Counted from the stretch's first letter, positions 18,208 through 28,429 are shown. The stretch is DNA of 64,000 nucleotides from Pseudomonas parafulva (GCF_000800255.1 NZ_CP009747.1:2294001-2358000), one strand, 5' to 3'. The notes: generated by a model from the letters alone, not told the origin. Made by a program: numbers and translations.

Positions 18208-21200
18208 TTACCCTGCTCCGGCATCCACCTCGCCCAAGGCTTCCCGGGTCAGACGCAAGCGCAACGCGGCGATGGCTTCGCGCTGCTCGTGCGCCACCGT
18301 CTCGACCTGACTCAAATAGACTGCATCACGCGTCGAATGGGTGACGTGCAGCTTCTCCAGGCGTTCCCAGAATGGCGCCCGCACCGCATTGAACTCGGCG
18401 GCATGCTCGGACTCCAGATTGTCGATCCAGAAGTCTTGCTTACTGATGGACTGAGCCAGTTCCTCGCCAGCCTCGGCTGCGTGCACTGCGGCGGCCACTT
18501 GACGCAACTGGTCTGCGCTGACCTCGGCCAAGGCCGAGAACTGCATGGTGCGTGGTTGACCCGGCAACTCGAGTTGCGCCGCGAGCCCCACGCGATACGC
18601 CAGCATCACCTCCACCTCGTCGACCGTCTGGCCACGTGTCCGGCGTTGGGCGATATCGGCCAGCGCTGCTTTCTGTACCTGCTCCAGACGAAACAGCCGA
18701 CGCGCCAGACGCAGCAAAGCCGCGCGTGCCAAGACCGGGTCACGTACGCTGCCCACCTCCTGAGCGATGAACAAGCGCACTTCCAGAGCACTGAAACAGG
18801 ACGCGATGCTGTCCACGCACGTGCGCTCATCGGCCACCAGGGAAAACAGCTCGTTGCGCAAGGTGGTGTTCTCGCTCGCCGCTTCGACCAGCGTCCAGAC
18901 CCGTTGCCTCAGGTCCGCTGGGATCCTGCGAAAATCACTGGTCACGGTCATTTCGGCAAGCAACCTGAAAAACTCTTCGCTCTGCGGCTCTTGCCGCAGG
19001 GCTTGCCACTGCTCCCAGCGGACGGTGCGTTGCGGCTCCTCGAGCGACTCCAGCCACAGGTCGCGGGCACCGTCCACCAGTAGCGCTTGCTCCCCAGCCT
19101 GCGCGGGTAGCGGTTCTACGATACCGACACGGCGCCTGATCGCAGCAGGCAGGGGGTTGCCCTCCAGACGCAAAGCCTGGATGAAGGATTGGGAGGACTC
19201 GAGAATTGACTGGGGCAACGAATGAATGTGGTTATCGCGCAGGTCGGCGTTTTCCAATAGCCCGCACCAGTCCAGATCGACTGGCACGGCGGGTAGATTG
19301 GTACTGCGCAGGTTCAGTTGACGCAAACGCACCAACGGTCGCAACTGCAGGCTGACAGCACCCAAGGGATTGAAACTCAGATCCAGCGCACGTAGGTTGG
19401 TCAGCGTACGCAGGGTGCTCACACCGGCATTGTTGAGGATGATCTGATTGGCCCCCATGCGCAGATTTCGCAGCTTGGGCAGGCGCGCCAAGGCTTCGGG
19501 AATCTGGCGCAGGGCATTGTTGCTGACATTCAACCAACGCAGTTCGCAGAAGCAGTTCAAGAAGTCGGGCGGTAGGCTCTCCAGCCCCAGGTCCGTCAGG
19601 ACCAACTCTCCCACGTGGCTGAAATCGATGTCTGCCCCCAGGTCCGGCAGGCTGCGCAGCGGCAGACCGCTCAGGTTCAAGCGCACGCCATAGGACCTGC
19701 CGTTCACATCGAAAATCACATCACCGTTCAATCGCCAGGCCCTGCGCAACTGGCTGGCGACCTGTCGGCGCGCCTGGGCGTTGAGTAAGGTTCTGGCACG
19801 GTCCACCCACAGCGCCAGTCGCTGTTTGAGCTGGCTGTACTGCTCTTCCTGGGCCAGCATGGCGCCGTAGGCCGTTTCCGGATGCGCCATCATCGCATTC
19901 AGATGCGACTCGACCTGACGCTCGTCGAATTCGCTGTACAAAGCGCCGATACGCCGGCGCAGGAGATCGCGAGAAACCCCGGTGCCGGCTTGGCGACCGC
20001 TGAGCAGATACCCCACGCGGCCATCGGGCAGGCGCCGCAAGGGGCTGACTGGCTCACCGGCATCACGCATGTTCATCAGCGCCAGTAGCGCTGAGCGTGA
20101 GGTGGGCAGCCAACTGCGCAGCCGCTGGCGTAGCGCTTGAGCACCCGCCGTCACAGGCAGCGCCAGGCGCGTGCGATCCGCCTGCGGCAGGCAGGCATAC
20201 AGTGCTTCGAACAGTCCAAACGGCTGCGCAACCACCAGGCTCGATACGCCCCCCTGACTGTCGTACAGGCGCATCCGTCCCTGATCGGCGACCATTACCA
20301 GTGTCGTGGCACTCGATTCGAAGGCCGCCAGACGTCCGAGCAAGCGCCCTGCGAAGGTGCCCTGACGCAGCTCCAAGGTGACCGAAGCGGGCCAGTCGGC
20401 ATACCGGTTCAACAACGCGAACACCACATCCACCGCACCCTGGCCATGACTGTCGCGCAGGTACAAACCTTCGCGCATGCGCGTCAGCCTTGCCAGTTGG
20501 AGCATCTCGCGAGCGTGCTGTGCCACGCTCAGGGGAAGACGTTGCTTGCTGCGTAGGGTGACGCGGTCTTTGATCGTCACGCGATCGAGTACCGCCAAGG
20601 CATACGCATCCGGCAGACCTGGAAAATCACGCTGCAGGAGTTGCAGGGCGGAATCGGTGCGCAAGTAGCGCCGCGAGAAATGCTCCAGTAGGCGCGGACG
20701 CAGGCTGTACGTCGCCTCGGCCAGGCTGTCGGCCTGAGCAGTCTGAGATAAATCCTGAATGCCCAACTGTTCTACGCAGAACTGCCATAGCGCAGGATCG
20801 GCATCTCCTTGGCCTAACTGCGCAAAGAAGGCATCGATCCGGTTCTGCACAGCGAACCGCTCAAGCGTGTCCCGCAGTTGCACCGGCACTGGGCGAGCTT
20901 CGACCATCAAGCCACGCAAGTGCACCTCGTCGATCCCTGCCACGCCTAGCACTTGGTCCTGTTGCTCGTCGCTCAAGCCCTCCGCCGCTGGCCACAGGCG
21001 CTCCAACAAGGTCGTCTGCGACCATTGCTGCGCACGCTCGAACTGCAAGCGCCAGGCACGCTCGCCGTTATACTCCAGCGCCGGGCCGAAGCCTTGCGCA
21101 TCGGAGCCATCGAGCAGGCGCCAAGGCCCATTGTTGCCTGCGGCCCAGACCCTGTAGCTCACATCCCGTGTGCGCCACCACAGGTGTGTGCCGTCTGCGT

Positions 21201-22719
21201 GCAAACCGTTTTCCAGTTCGATCGATACCGCCGGCGGTGGCGGCGCCTGATAGGGTGTCAAGTCATTGCGCCACAGGCGACGCTCACCGCGCGAGTTGGT
21301 GACAGGCTCCAAGCTCTCGACAAACTCACTGCGCACGAACTGTCGCGCCACCAGCGTCGCACCTGCCGCCAGGGCGGCGTTGACCGCCACGGTCTCGGCC
21401 ACGCCCAGCAGGTGCTCCACCGCCTCGTAGCGATGACCAAGGGTCCAGTGCACGACGCCCTCGCACAACTGGCTCAAGGTCTGGCGAAGCAGATTGGCCA
21501 ACAGCAAGGTGCCTATGACCGGCACGAACAGTCCGGCCAGTCCCATCACGCTCCAGCCTGCCGAGACCAGGGCCTGCTGCAGCCCAGCGCGGTGGGCGCT
21601 ATCGGCCTGGGCAGTGGGGACGGCCAGCGCTCGCGCATCGTCGCGGATGCGCGACACCCGCACTCGCGCCAAGGATTCGAACAAGGCCCCTTGGCGATCA
21701 GCCACGGTCGGCTCCAGGTCGGGCTCCGGATCGAGCAGGCGCTTTTCCAGCCTGGCCAGCCAGTCGACCCGTGCCGATACCGAAACACGCGTGCACAGCC
21801 CCTGCAAGGTCTCAGGCTGCCTGGCCAGGCTGAGCAGAAAGTCGTTGACTGCACGCCAGCCGATGAACTGCCGCACCGGTTGCAAGGCATCGTCGGGCAT
21901 CAGCAGCAGAACGCCGATGATCGGGGGCAGCATGGGCGGGGCATATAGCCCGCCCATGAACCCGCGCATCTCCACCGCCAGCACACCCGTCAGCGAGGCG
22001 CCGAGCACTTGCAACTCGGCGCATTGAACGAACCTGACATAGCGATGCCGAGTACGCCTGCCCGCTGCAAGGTCGAGCAAGAGTTGCTTCTCATCCTGCG
22101 GCAATTGCCGGCGAGCATCGGCAATCCGTGTGGCCAACACGAAAGAAGCGCGCAGGTCGTTCGCCAGGTCTTGCATGAACTGCGCATTGAAGACCGTCGA
22201 CAGATGATCCTGGTAAGCGGCCCCCACATCGGTCTCGCGGCACACACTCACCACGCCAGCGCTGTCCTGGGTCAGCACGACTTCGGCCAATGCGGCCTGC
22301 GCGCTGGCCGGGTAGATCAGCGCAGTGCCCTCATAGAAAGACTCGTCACTGGAAAAATTCTGCATGAGCCTGGGCAAGGCCGGCTCCGAGACGAAATAGG
22401 GCTCATCCGACGGGAGCTGGTCCGGCTTGGCGGTGAATCGGCGGCGTTGTTCGCGCCACCACACCTTGTCCAGGTCGACGGTCAACAGCAATCGATGGTG
22501 CAGCGCATCTGCCAATCGCTGCCTGGCGAAGCGATCCAGCGGTTCGAGCGCAGAGAGCTGATGGGTCAATGCACGCCGATGCTTGCCATGCTCGGCGAAG
22601 GCATCGCGCAGGTCCATCAGTTGCTGCGCGCTGGCCTTGGCCAGCCACTCAGGCAAGATCTGCTGGATGAAGGGGTCAGTGGCATGGGAAATGTTGTCGT
22701 GGACCGAATCGTGCTGCAT
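18208..22719 (-). CDS. NEL-type E3 ubiquitin ligase effector with LRRs (paralogue 2)
   Basis: This 1,503-residue protein has an N-terminal toxin-like region (DUF6543-type; RLMQNFSSDES, then DVGAAYQ). Two hydrophobic segments near residues 390-415 and 445-460 flank the conserved YEAVEHLLGVAE. Leucine-rich repeats follow at about 1030-1200 (LRWLNVSNNALRQIPEAL), then a C-terminal NEL domain with the catalytic Cys C1301 in DERTCVDSI. NEL ligases of Shigella IpaH and Salmonella SspH ubiquitinate host proteins after delivery. I start it at MQHDSVHDN; the ribosome site is weak (GGA), and upstream in-frame codons lie within the AraC gene. It is 56 bases after that gene, so the two are likely co-transcribed. 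Delivery route and targets are unknown. Confidence 0.85.
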   Translation of the reverse strand: MQHDSVHDNISHATDPFIQQILPEWLAKASAQQLMDLRDAFAEHGKHRRALTHQLSALEPLDRFARQRLADALHHRLLLTVDLDKVWWREQRRRFTAKPDQLPSDEPYFVSEPALPRLMQNFSSDESFYEGTALIYPASAQAALAEVVLTQDSAGVVSVCRETDVGAAYQDHLSTVFNAQFMQDLANDLRASFVLATRIADARRQLPQDEKQLLLDLAAGRRTRHRYVRFVQCAELQVLGASLTGVLAVEMRGFMGGLYAPPMLPPIIGVLLLMPDDALQPVRQFIGWRAVNDFLLSLARQPETLQGLCTRVSVSARVDWLARLEKRLLDPEPDLEPTVADRQGALFESLARVRVSRIRDDARALAVPTAQADSAHRAGLQQALVSAGWSVMGLAGLFVPVIGTLLLANLLRQTLSQLCEGVVHWTLGHRYEAVEHLLGVAETVAVNAALAAGATLVARQFVRSEFVESLEPVTNSRGERRLWRNDLTPYQAPPPPAVSIELENGLHADGTHLWWRTRDVSYRVWAAGNNGPWRLLDGSDAQGFGPALEYNGERAWRLQFERAQQWSQTTLLERLWPAAEGLSDEQQDQVLGVAGIDEVHLRGLMVEARPVPVQLRDTLERFAVQNRIDAFFAQLGQGDADPALWQFCVEQLGIQDLSQTAQADSLAEATYSLRPRLLEHFSRRYLRTDSALQLLQRDFPGLPDAYALAVLDRVTIKDRVTLRSKQRLPLSVAQHAREMLQLARLTRMREGLYLRDSHGQGAVDVVFALLNRYADWPASVTLELRQGTFAGRLLGRLAAFESSATTLVMVADQGRMRLYDSQGGVSSLVVAQPFGLFEALYACLPQADRTRLALPVTAGAQALRQRLRSWLPTSRSALLALMNMRDAGEPVSPLRRLPDGRVGYLLSGRQAGTGVSRDLLRRRIGALYSEFDERQVESHLNAMMAHPETAYGAMLAQEEQYSQLKQRLALWVDRARTLLNAQARRQVASQLRRAWRLNGDVIFDVNGRSYGVRLNLSGLPLRSLPDLGADIDFSHVGELVLTDLGLESLPPDFLNCFCELRWLNVSNNALRQIPEALARLPKLRNLRMGANQIILNNAGVSTLRTLTNLRALDLSFNPLGAVSLQLRPLVRLRQLNLRSTNLPAVPVDLDWCGLLENADLRDNHIHSLPQSILESSQSFIQALRLEGNPLPAAIRRRVGIVEPLPAQAGEQALLVDGARDLWLESLEEPQRTVRWEQWQALRQEPQSEEFFRLLAEMTVTSDFRRIPADLRQRVWTLVEAASENTTLRNELFSLVADERTCVDSIASCFSALEVRLFIAQEVGSVRDPVLARAALLRLARRLFRLEQVQKAALADIAQRRTRGQTVDEVEVMLAYRVGLAAQLELPGQPRTMQFSALAEVSADQLRQVAAAVHAAEAGEELAQSISKQDFWIDNLESEHAAEFNAVRAPFWERLEKLHVTHSTRDAVYLSQVETVAHEQREAIAALRLRLTREALGEVDAGAG

Positions 22720-22775
22720 GGCGGGCAATCCAGGTGTGGGAAGCTCGCCACCTTCGCCCCCGTCTCTTGCGCAAA

Positions 22776-23804
22776 TCAGACGGAATCGCTTGCCTGGCGG
22801 GTCTGCACCAGCGTGCGATAGTGCCCGGGGTTGCAGCCGAACCACTTGCGAAAGGCTTTGTAAAAAGAACTGGCATCGGCAAACCCAAGGCGCTCGGCAA
22901 TCTCGGCCATCGCCACCTGCGACTCGCTCAGCCAGGCAATCGCCAACTCCCGTCGTGCGCTGTCCTTGAGCCCTTGGTAGGTCTGTCCCTCCTCGGCGAG
23001 ACGGCGGCGTAACGTCGAGACCGACAGGCACAGTTGGGACGCCAGGCCGTCGGCGTCTGGCCAGGCGTCAGGGGGCAGGCGCAGCAGATCGCTGCGTATA
23101 CGCCGCGCCAGGCTGTCGGGATCGCGGTACTTGACCAGGATGTTGGCCGGCGCCTGGGCCAGGAAACGCTGCAACTCCTGGGGTGTGCGGCGGATCGGCA
23201 GGGCCAGACAGTCCGCGGCGATGATCATGCGCGTACAGGGCCGGTCGAACTGCAGGTTCTCCGAGAACATCACGCGATAGTCGTCGCAGAAAGGCGGCTC
23301 AGCGCAGCGCAGCTCAATAGCCAGGATGGGGATGCGCCGCCCGGCCAGCCAGCACGCCACGCCGTGGACGATCATCCAGAAGGTGAAATAGGTGAACGCC
23401 CGGCGCGGCTCCTCGTGTGGCTCGCCCAAGACAATTTCAGCCAGGCTGTGCTGGCGCACCAGGGTGGGCTGCAGGTCGTCGAGCATCAACGTCAGAAATT
23501 CGAGCAGTGTCTCCAGCCCTTCACCGACACTCGGCTGCACCCTGCTCGCCCGACACATGAAGGCCAGACTGCCGCTGCGTAGACCCCTTCTGTCCATGGC
23601 GAAGAACTCGTCATTGCAGCGGCGCGCCAGTAGACGCCAGAGCCGCGCATAGGCCCGGGCAGATACCCGCGCGCTGGCCACTTGCAGCAGTTGCGGATCG
23701 ATTCCGGCCCGGGTCAGCAACGCGGCCACGGGAGCGTCCTGTGGGCAGGACTGGACCAGCGCCTCGCGCACCAGTTGCATGGAAATGCTGTCTTTCTCGC
23801 TCAT
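22776..23804 (-). CDS. AraC-family regulator, OruR/ArgR-like (N-terminal arabinose-binding-like domain)
   Basis: This 342-residue regulator has an N-terminal ligand domain of the PF12625 type (ALLTRAGIDPQLL) and a C-terminal pair of helix-turn-helix motifs: LASQLCLSVSTLRRRLAEEG, then MAEIAERLGFADASSFYKAF. This architecture is shared with OruR, VqsM and ArgR-type regulators of Pseudomonas. It is placed between two NEL effector genes, 68 bases after paralogue 3 and 56 before paralogue 2, all on the same strand. It is therefore the obvious candidate regulator of the array. I take the start as MSEKDSISMQL; MARTGRSG, ten codons upstream, is possible. Confidence 0.85.
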   Translation of the reverse strand: MSEKDSISMQLVREALVQSCPQDAPVAALLTRAGIDPQLLQVASARVSARAYARLWRLLARRCNDEFFAMDRRGLRSGSLAFMCRASRVQPSVGEGLETLLEFLTLMLDDLQPTLVRQHSLAEIVLGEPHEEPRRAFTYFTFWMIVHGVACWLAGRRIPILAIELRCAEPPFCDDYRVMFSENLQFDRPCTRMIIAADCLALPIRRTPQELQRFLAQAPANILVKYRDPDSLARRIRSDLLRLPPDAWPDADGLASQLCLSVSTLRRRLAEEGQTYQGLKDSARRELAIAWLSESQVAMAEIAERLGFADASSFYKAFRKWFGCNPGHYRTLVQTRQASDSV

Positions 23805-23872
23805 CGCCTGCCCAGATCGCCCTGTGCGAGCCATCTTAGAGGCAACGAAGAAAAACACCAGCCTCCCTGCGC

Positions 23873-26800
23873 TCAATCGCCCCGCTCGCCCGCCTCCCTG
23901 GCCAGTGCCTGCTGCGTCAAGGCCAAGGCCTTGGCCTGGACCGCGTTGTCACAGGCCTTGGCAATGGCTTTGGCCTGGGCATCGTACTGCGCGTCGGTCA
24001 TGCTCTGGCGCTCGGCGTAGAGCGCCTCCATCTGCTCGGCGAACGGTTCGCGGATCAGGTCGAATGCACTCCTGTGGCGCCGTTGCAGATGATCGAACCA
24101 GAAGCTCCGTTGGCTGATGTCCAGCGCCAGGCCGTCGCTGGCTTCGGCCTCACGGACTGCGGCCTGGGCAGCGCTCAGGTCCTGCTGGCTGACATCGGCG
24201 ATGGTCTCGAACTGCAACGTACGCGCCTGGCCGGGCAGGTCCAGTTCGCGCGCCAGCCCCACACGGTAGGCCAGGCTGACCTCGACCTGATCGACATCGA
24301 TCCCGCGGGCCTCGCGTTGGCGCATGTCCTGCAGCGCATAGGCTTCCACTTGATCCAGGCGGAAGAACCGACGCGCCAGGCTCAACAACTGCGCTTCGGT
24401 ATCGGCGCCTGCGGCATCCTCCACCGAGGCACTGAGCATATTCACCTCGAGCAAACCGAAATTGGAGATGACGCTGTCGACACAGGTACGCGGCTCACTG
24501 GCCAGGGCGAAGGTGCGCTCGCGCAAGGTGGTATTTTGCTCGAGCCTGTCGAACATCGACCACAACCGCGCCTCCAGATCAGCGCGGGCCAGGCGGAAGT
24601 CGCTGGTTTCGGTCAGTTCCGAGACGAGCGTGAAGAAGTCGCCACTGCCCGCTTCAGCCAGCAGGCGATTCCACTGCGCCGTGCGCAGGGCACGCTGGGT
24701 CGTATCCAGATGCTCCATCCAGCGGCTGATCTGGAAGGCATCGCCTTCGCTGCTCACTTCACTGTCGGAGGTCCTGCTGGGCTCGACCCACAACTCTCGG
24801 TAGACCTCCGGCAGCGGATTACCGGCCAGGAACAGCCTGCGCCGCCAATCCAGACGCTGGGTTCGCAGAGCGAGCGGTAAGTCGCTGATCTGGTTGTCGC
24901 GCAAATCCACGGACTCCAGAGATACGGCATGCTCCAGCGAACGTGGCACCTCGGTCAGACCGACGTCGCGCAAGCCCAATTGGCGCAGGCGCGGCAAACG
25001 GTCGAGCGCAAGGGTGAAATTGCCAAAGTGGTTGTCGCTCATATCCAGCACCTGCAGTCGCGGCAGGCCGGTCAGCAGCGCAAAGCTGGCGTCGTTCATT
25101 TGCAACTCATTGCTTGACAAGGTCAGTTCCCGCAAATGCCGGGTGTAGCTGAGCGCTTGCGGGAGCGCAGTGAGCGCGTTGTTGTCCAGATTCAGCGTCA
25201 ACAGGCTGCGAAACGCCTGCAGGAAGCCGCTGGGGACATCACGAAGCTGCATGTTCGCCAAACTGACTTCGCTGACATGACTGAAACCGTCCTGCCCGCT
25301 CAAGTCTGGCAGGGCACCGGCAGCGATACCGGAGAGGTCCATGAACATGCCCGGATCGCCATTGGCCTGCGGCCGGCCCGCCTGCCCCTGGAAGCGCCAG
25401 CAGCGCTTGAGCTCGTCCGCCACCCTGCGCCGCTGCGGGCGGCGGGCCACGCTTTCGGTGCGTTCTACCCAGCGATCCAAGGTCTGCTCCAAGCGGGAGA
25501 ACTCCCGCTCCAGATCCAGCAAAATCGTGAACGACGAGCCGGGCTGTTCGTCCAGCACTCGCAGGAACAGCTCCAATTGTCGCTCGCTGAAACCTGGATA
25601 GAGGCTGCGTACGCGGTCCTGCAACGTGCGCTCGGCAAGATGGTTGCTGGTCCCGCGTCCACTTAGCAGGTAGCCGAAGCGCCGATCCGGCAACGGTTTC
25701 GGCGCACGGAAGGTGGGCTTTGAAGCCATGATGCCCATCATTTCGTGGAGCGTGGCGCGGTCGCTGGGTAGACGCTGCTGCAGTCCTGCGCGAAGGGCTG
25801 CAACTCCGTGCTCGCCAGAGCACGCCAGGCGCGTGCGCTCGCCCTCCGGCAGGAAATGCCACAGCGTTTCGACGAGCCCCCTGGGCTGCGGGGGCATGGG
25901 GTACACCGGTACGCCGTTTTCATGAACCCACATCTGCCCGTCACGCCAGACCAGCACCTTGGGCATCACGCCCTCCTGTTGGGGATAAAGCTCGGCGACA
26001 AGCCTGCCTTGTGCCGAACCCTCGCGCACCTGGAAATTGATCTCCGGCGGCCAGGCAGGCGCTTGGCGCAACAGCGCGAACACCAACGTTGGCAGGTCCG
26101 GATGATAGGCATTGTTGAGGTAGAGGCCCTGCAAGGTGCGGCATACCCTTGCCTGCTGCAAGGCCAGCCTGGCCCGCTCGGCCAGGGCCAGGTCCAGGCT
26201 ACCCTTGACCCTCAGCCGCTGCTGCTGCTGGGTGCTGGCCTGCTCGAGGAGCGCCGCAGCATAGGTATCGGGCAATCCGGGAAAGTCCCGCTGGATGATC
26301 GCCATCGCACCGTCTTTCGAGGCGCTTTCGCTCAAGTGCGCCATAAGTTTCTGTCGAAGCGCAGGCGCCTGGTCCAGAATGGCTTGCGTGCGCAGTGGTG
26401 CAGCGCGCTGCTCAACGGGCAATTGCTCCAGGCAGTACTCGAACAACTGAATGTCATGAAGTTGCGGCTTTTGCCCAGTGGCCAGGAAGAACTTGTCGAT
26501 GCGGGTATCGGCCGCGAAACGCTGTAGCGTATCGCGCAACTGCATCGGCAACGGCCGCTGCTCACTTACCAACCGACGTAGTTCGGCATGCTCGATATCG
26601 GCGATCTTCAAGATCAAGTCGATGCGCGCGGCGTCCAGCTCCGAGGACACTGGCCACAGACGCTCCAACAGGCCAAAGCCGCCGTGCCACTCCTGCGGCC
26701 GCTGCCAGGCCAGACGCCAACCGTACTCACCGTTCCATTGCAGCGCCGGTGCGAACCCTGGCTGGCCATCCGTGCGCTCGAGGCGCCATTGACGGGTCAG

Positions 26801-28345
26801 CGGATCACGACGCACGGGATGAAAATGCCCCTCGTACAGCCACCAGCGCTGGTCGCCGTGATGATACAAACCGTCTGCACCAAGTGATGCGTGCGGCGGC
26901 TTGCGTGCCACGCGAAACGGTGCAAGATCTTGCGACCACAAGCTAGCCGTCTCCGAGGCCGGCTCCACCGGAACCAATTCATCGACGAATGCGCTGCGCT
27001 TGAAAGCACGCGCCACTGCCACCCCCCCTGCAGCGCCCAGGGCGTTCACGGCGACGACCTCCGCCACCCCTAGCATGTGTTCAAGGGCTTCATGCTGATG
27101 TCCCCGCGACCAGTCGTGCACCGACTCGTACAGTTCCTCGAGCACCTGAACCACGGTCGCAGCCAGCATGAGCTGTCCCAACTGGGGCACGAACACCGCA
27201 GCCAGTTGCAGCAGGTTCAACCCGACCTCCTGCAAGGTCTGCAGACGGTGCAATCTGACGTGGCTGTCAACGTCAGCCACCGGCACCAGCAAATAGCGAG
27301 CGTCCTCCTTGATCCGCGCCACCTGCAGCCTGGCGAGTTCATCGAACAGCTCAGCACCGGCCGCCTGCCCGGTCACCTCCAAGTCTGGGACCGGATCGCT
27401 CAGGCGTTTGCGCAGGAGCAGTTGCCACTGGCTTTTCGCCTCAAGCGCAATCAAGGCAAACAGAGCCTGAGCCTGCCGAGGATCCCTCAACAGGGTCACC
27501 AGATGGGCGTTGAGGTCCTCCAGATTGGCGAAGCGCTGCAGGGGATGGTGGGGCAGGTAGAGCAGCAAACCGGCGCTGGGGCGGGCCATGTGCTGCGATC
27601 CGGCATCGGACAGTTCGATGATCAGCGCGCCCAAGAGCGCGTGCCCCAGCACGGACAAGTGCTTGATGACCACCGCCGGCTGCCTGGGATTCGGCGCTGC
27701 CTGCTCGCCCAAGGTGTGCTTGAGGTTGACGACATCGGCTTCGGTGATGCCCTGCTGCAGGCCTGCGAGCTCGACCGCCAGGGCCAGACGCTTGCGCTGA
27801 TCCTGCGCCAGCAACTGGCTAACCGATGCATTGAAGAAGGTCTGCAGGTAGGTTTGGTACTGCGCGCCGACATCGGCGGTACGGCACGCCTGCGCCAGTC
27901 GAGCACTGTCCACCACCACGGCCGCGGCGGCGGCCGAAGCGCCGCGGCGCGGTTCAATCAGCCCGCTCTTGGCATCGAAGCTCGACCCTGAAGGGAAGTT
28001 CTGCATCAGGTGGCTCATGGCCGTGTCGTAGGTGTAGTGGTCGCGTAGCGCTTCAGCGCCCATCATGCTGTAGCTGTCCCAGCGCTCCCGCCAGATCGCA
28101 TGACGCAGGTCGACCTTGACCTTGAACGTGTGCTCCAGAACCGCGCTCAGCCGTTCGCGCGCGAAGGGTTCGGGGGCTGCCAGACTCTTGAACAGGGCCT
28201 GCAATCGATGCTCGATCACACGGTGGTCGTCGAAGCGGGTGCGCAACGCGGCAATCTGCTCGACAGACGCGGCATGCAGCCAGTCGAGCATGTGTTCGGA
28301 AATGAAGCGGTCGATGTGATCGGGTGAGGCGACGGCGCTAGCCAT
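23873..28345 (-). CDS. NEL-type E3 ubiquitin ligase effector with LRRs (paralogue 3)
   Basis: This 1,490-residue paralogue is the most upstream gene of the array. It has an N-terminal toxin-like region (SHLMQNFPSGSSF), two hydrophobic stretches (about 373-405 and 428-446) flanking QHEALEHMLGVAE, leucine-rich repeats at about 1020-1180 (LRELTLSSNELQMND, LQVLDMSDNHFGNF), and a NEL domain with the catalytic Cys C1288 in EPRTCVDSV. The ATG has an AGGAGCC ribosome site. A GGTGAG/CTCACC hairpin (28357-28374) sits directly upstream of it and might affect translation. No type III secretion or chaperone gene is visible in the window. It appears intact. Confidence 0.87.
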   Translation of the reverse strand: MASAVASPDHIDRFISEHMLDWLHAASVEQIAALRTRFDDHRVIEHRLQALFKSLAAPEPFARERLSAVLEHTFKVKVDLRHAIWRERWDSYSMMGAEALRDHYTYDTAMSHLMQNFPSGSSFDAKSGLIEPRRGASAAAAAVVVDSARLAQACRTADVGAQYQTYLQTFFNASVSQLLAQDQRKRLALAVELAGLQQGITEADVVNLKHTLGEQAAPNPRQPAVVIKHLSVLGHALLGALIIELSDAGSQHMARPSAGLLLYLPHHPLQRFANLEDLNAHLVTLLRDPRQAQALFALIALEAKSQWQLLLRKRLSDPVPDLEVTGQAAGAELFDELARLQVARIKEDARYLLVPVADVDSHVRLHRLQTLQEVGLNLLQLAAVFVPQLGQLMLAATVVQVLEELYESVHDWSRGHQHEALEHMLGVAEVVAVNALGAAGGVAVARAFKRSAFVDELVPVEPASETASLWSQDLAPFRVARKPPHASLGADGLYHHGDQRWWLYEGHFHPVRRDPLTRQWRLERTDGQPGFAPALQWNGEYGWRLAWQRPQEWHGGFGLLERLWPVSSELDAARIDLILKIADIEHAELRRLVSEQRPLPMQLRDTLQRFAADTRIDKFFLATGQKPQLHDIQLFEYCLEQLPVEQRAAPLRTQAILDQAPALRQKLMAHLSESASKDGAMAIIQRDFPGLPDTYAAALLEQASTQQQQRLRVKGSLDLALAERARLALQQARVCRTLQGLYLNNAYHPDLPTLVFALLRQAPAWPPEINFQVREGSAQGRLVAELYPQQEGVMPKVLVWRDGQMWVHENGVPVYPMPPQPRGLVETLWHFLPEGERTRLACSGEHGVAALRAGLQQRLPSDRATLHEMMGIMASKPTFRAPKPLPDRRFGYLLSGRGTSNHLAERTLQDRVRSLYPGFSERQLELFLRVLDEQPGSSFTILLDLEREFSRLEQTLDRWVERTESVARRPQRRRVADELKRCWRFQGQAGRPQANGDPGMFMDLSGIAAGALPDLSGQDGFSHVSEVSLANMQLRDVPSGFLQAFRSLLTLNLDNNALTALPQALSYTRHLRELTLSSNELQMNDASFALLTGLPRLQVLDMSDNHFGNFTLALDRLPRLRQLGLRDVGLTEVPRSLEHAVSLESVDLRDNQISDLPLALRTQRLDWRRRLFLAGNPLPEVYRELWVEPSRTSDSEVSSEGDAFQISRWMEHLDTTQRALRTAQWNRLLAEAGSGDFFTLVSELTETSDFRLARADLEARLWSMFDRLEQNTTLRERTFALASEPRTCVDSVISNFGLLEVNMLSASVEDAAGADTEAQLLSLARRFFRLDQVEAYALQDMRQREARGIDVDQVEVSLAYRVGLARELDLPGQARTLQFETIADVSQQDLSAAQAAVREAEASDGLALDISQRSFWFDHLQRRHRSAFDLIREPFAEQMEALYAERQSMTDAQYDAQAKAIAKACDNAVQAKALALTQQALAREAGERGD

Positions 28346-28429
28346 GTGAGGCTCCTGGTGAGGGATCGCTCACCACCTTGTCCGATCTCGGCCAGGGCGC
28401 TCAGCAGGAACTCTGCCCCGCCACCGCCT

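Noticed and set aside
22720-23031. Longer N-terminus for NEL paralogue 2
   Set aside because: The extra 104 residues lie mostly over the AraC gene and are Arg/Gly/Pro-rich with no similarity to the other NEL proteins.
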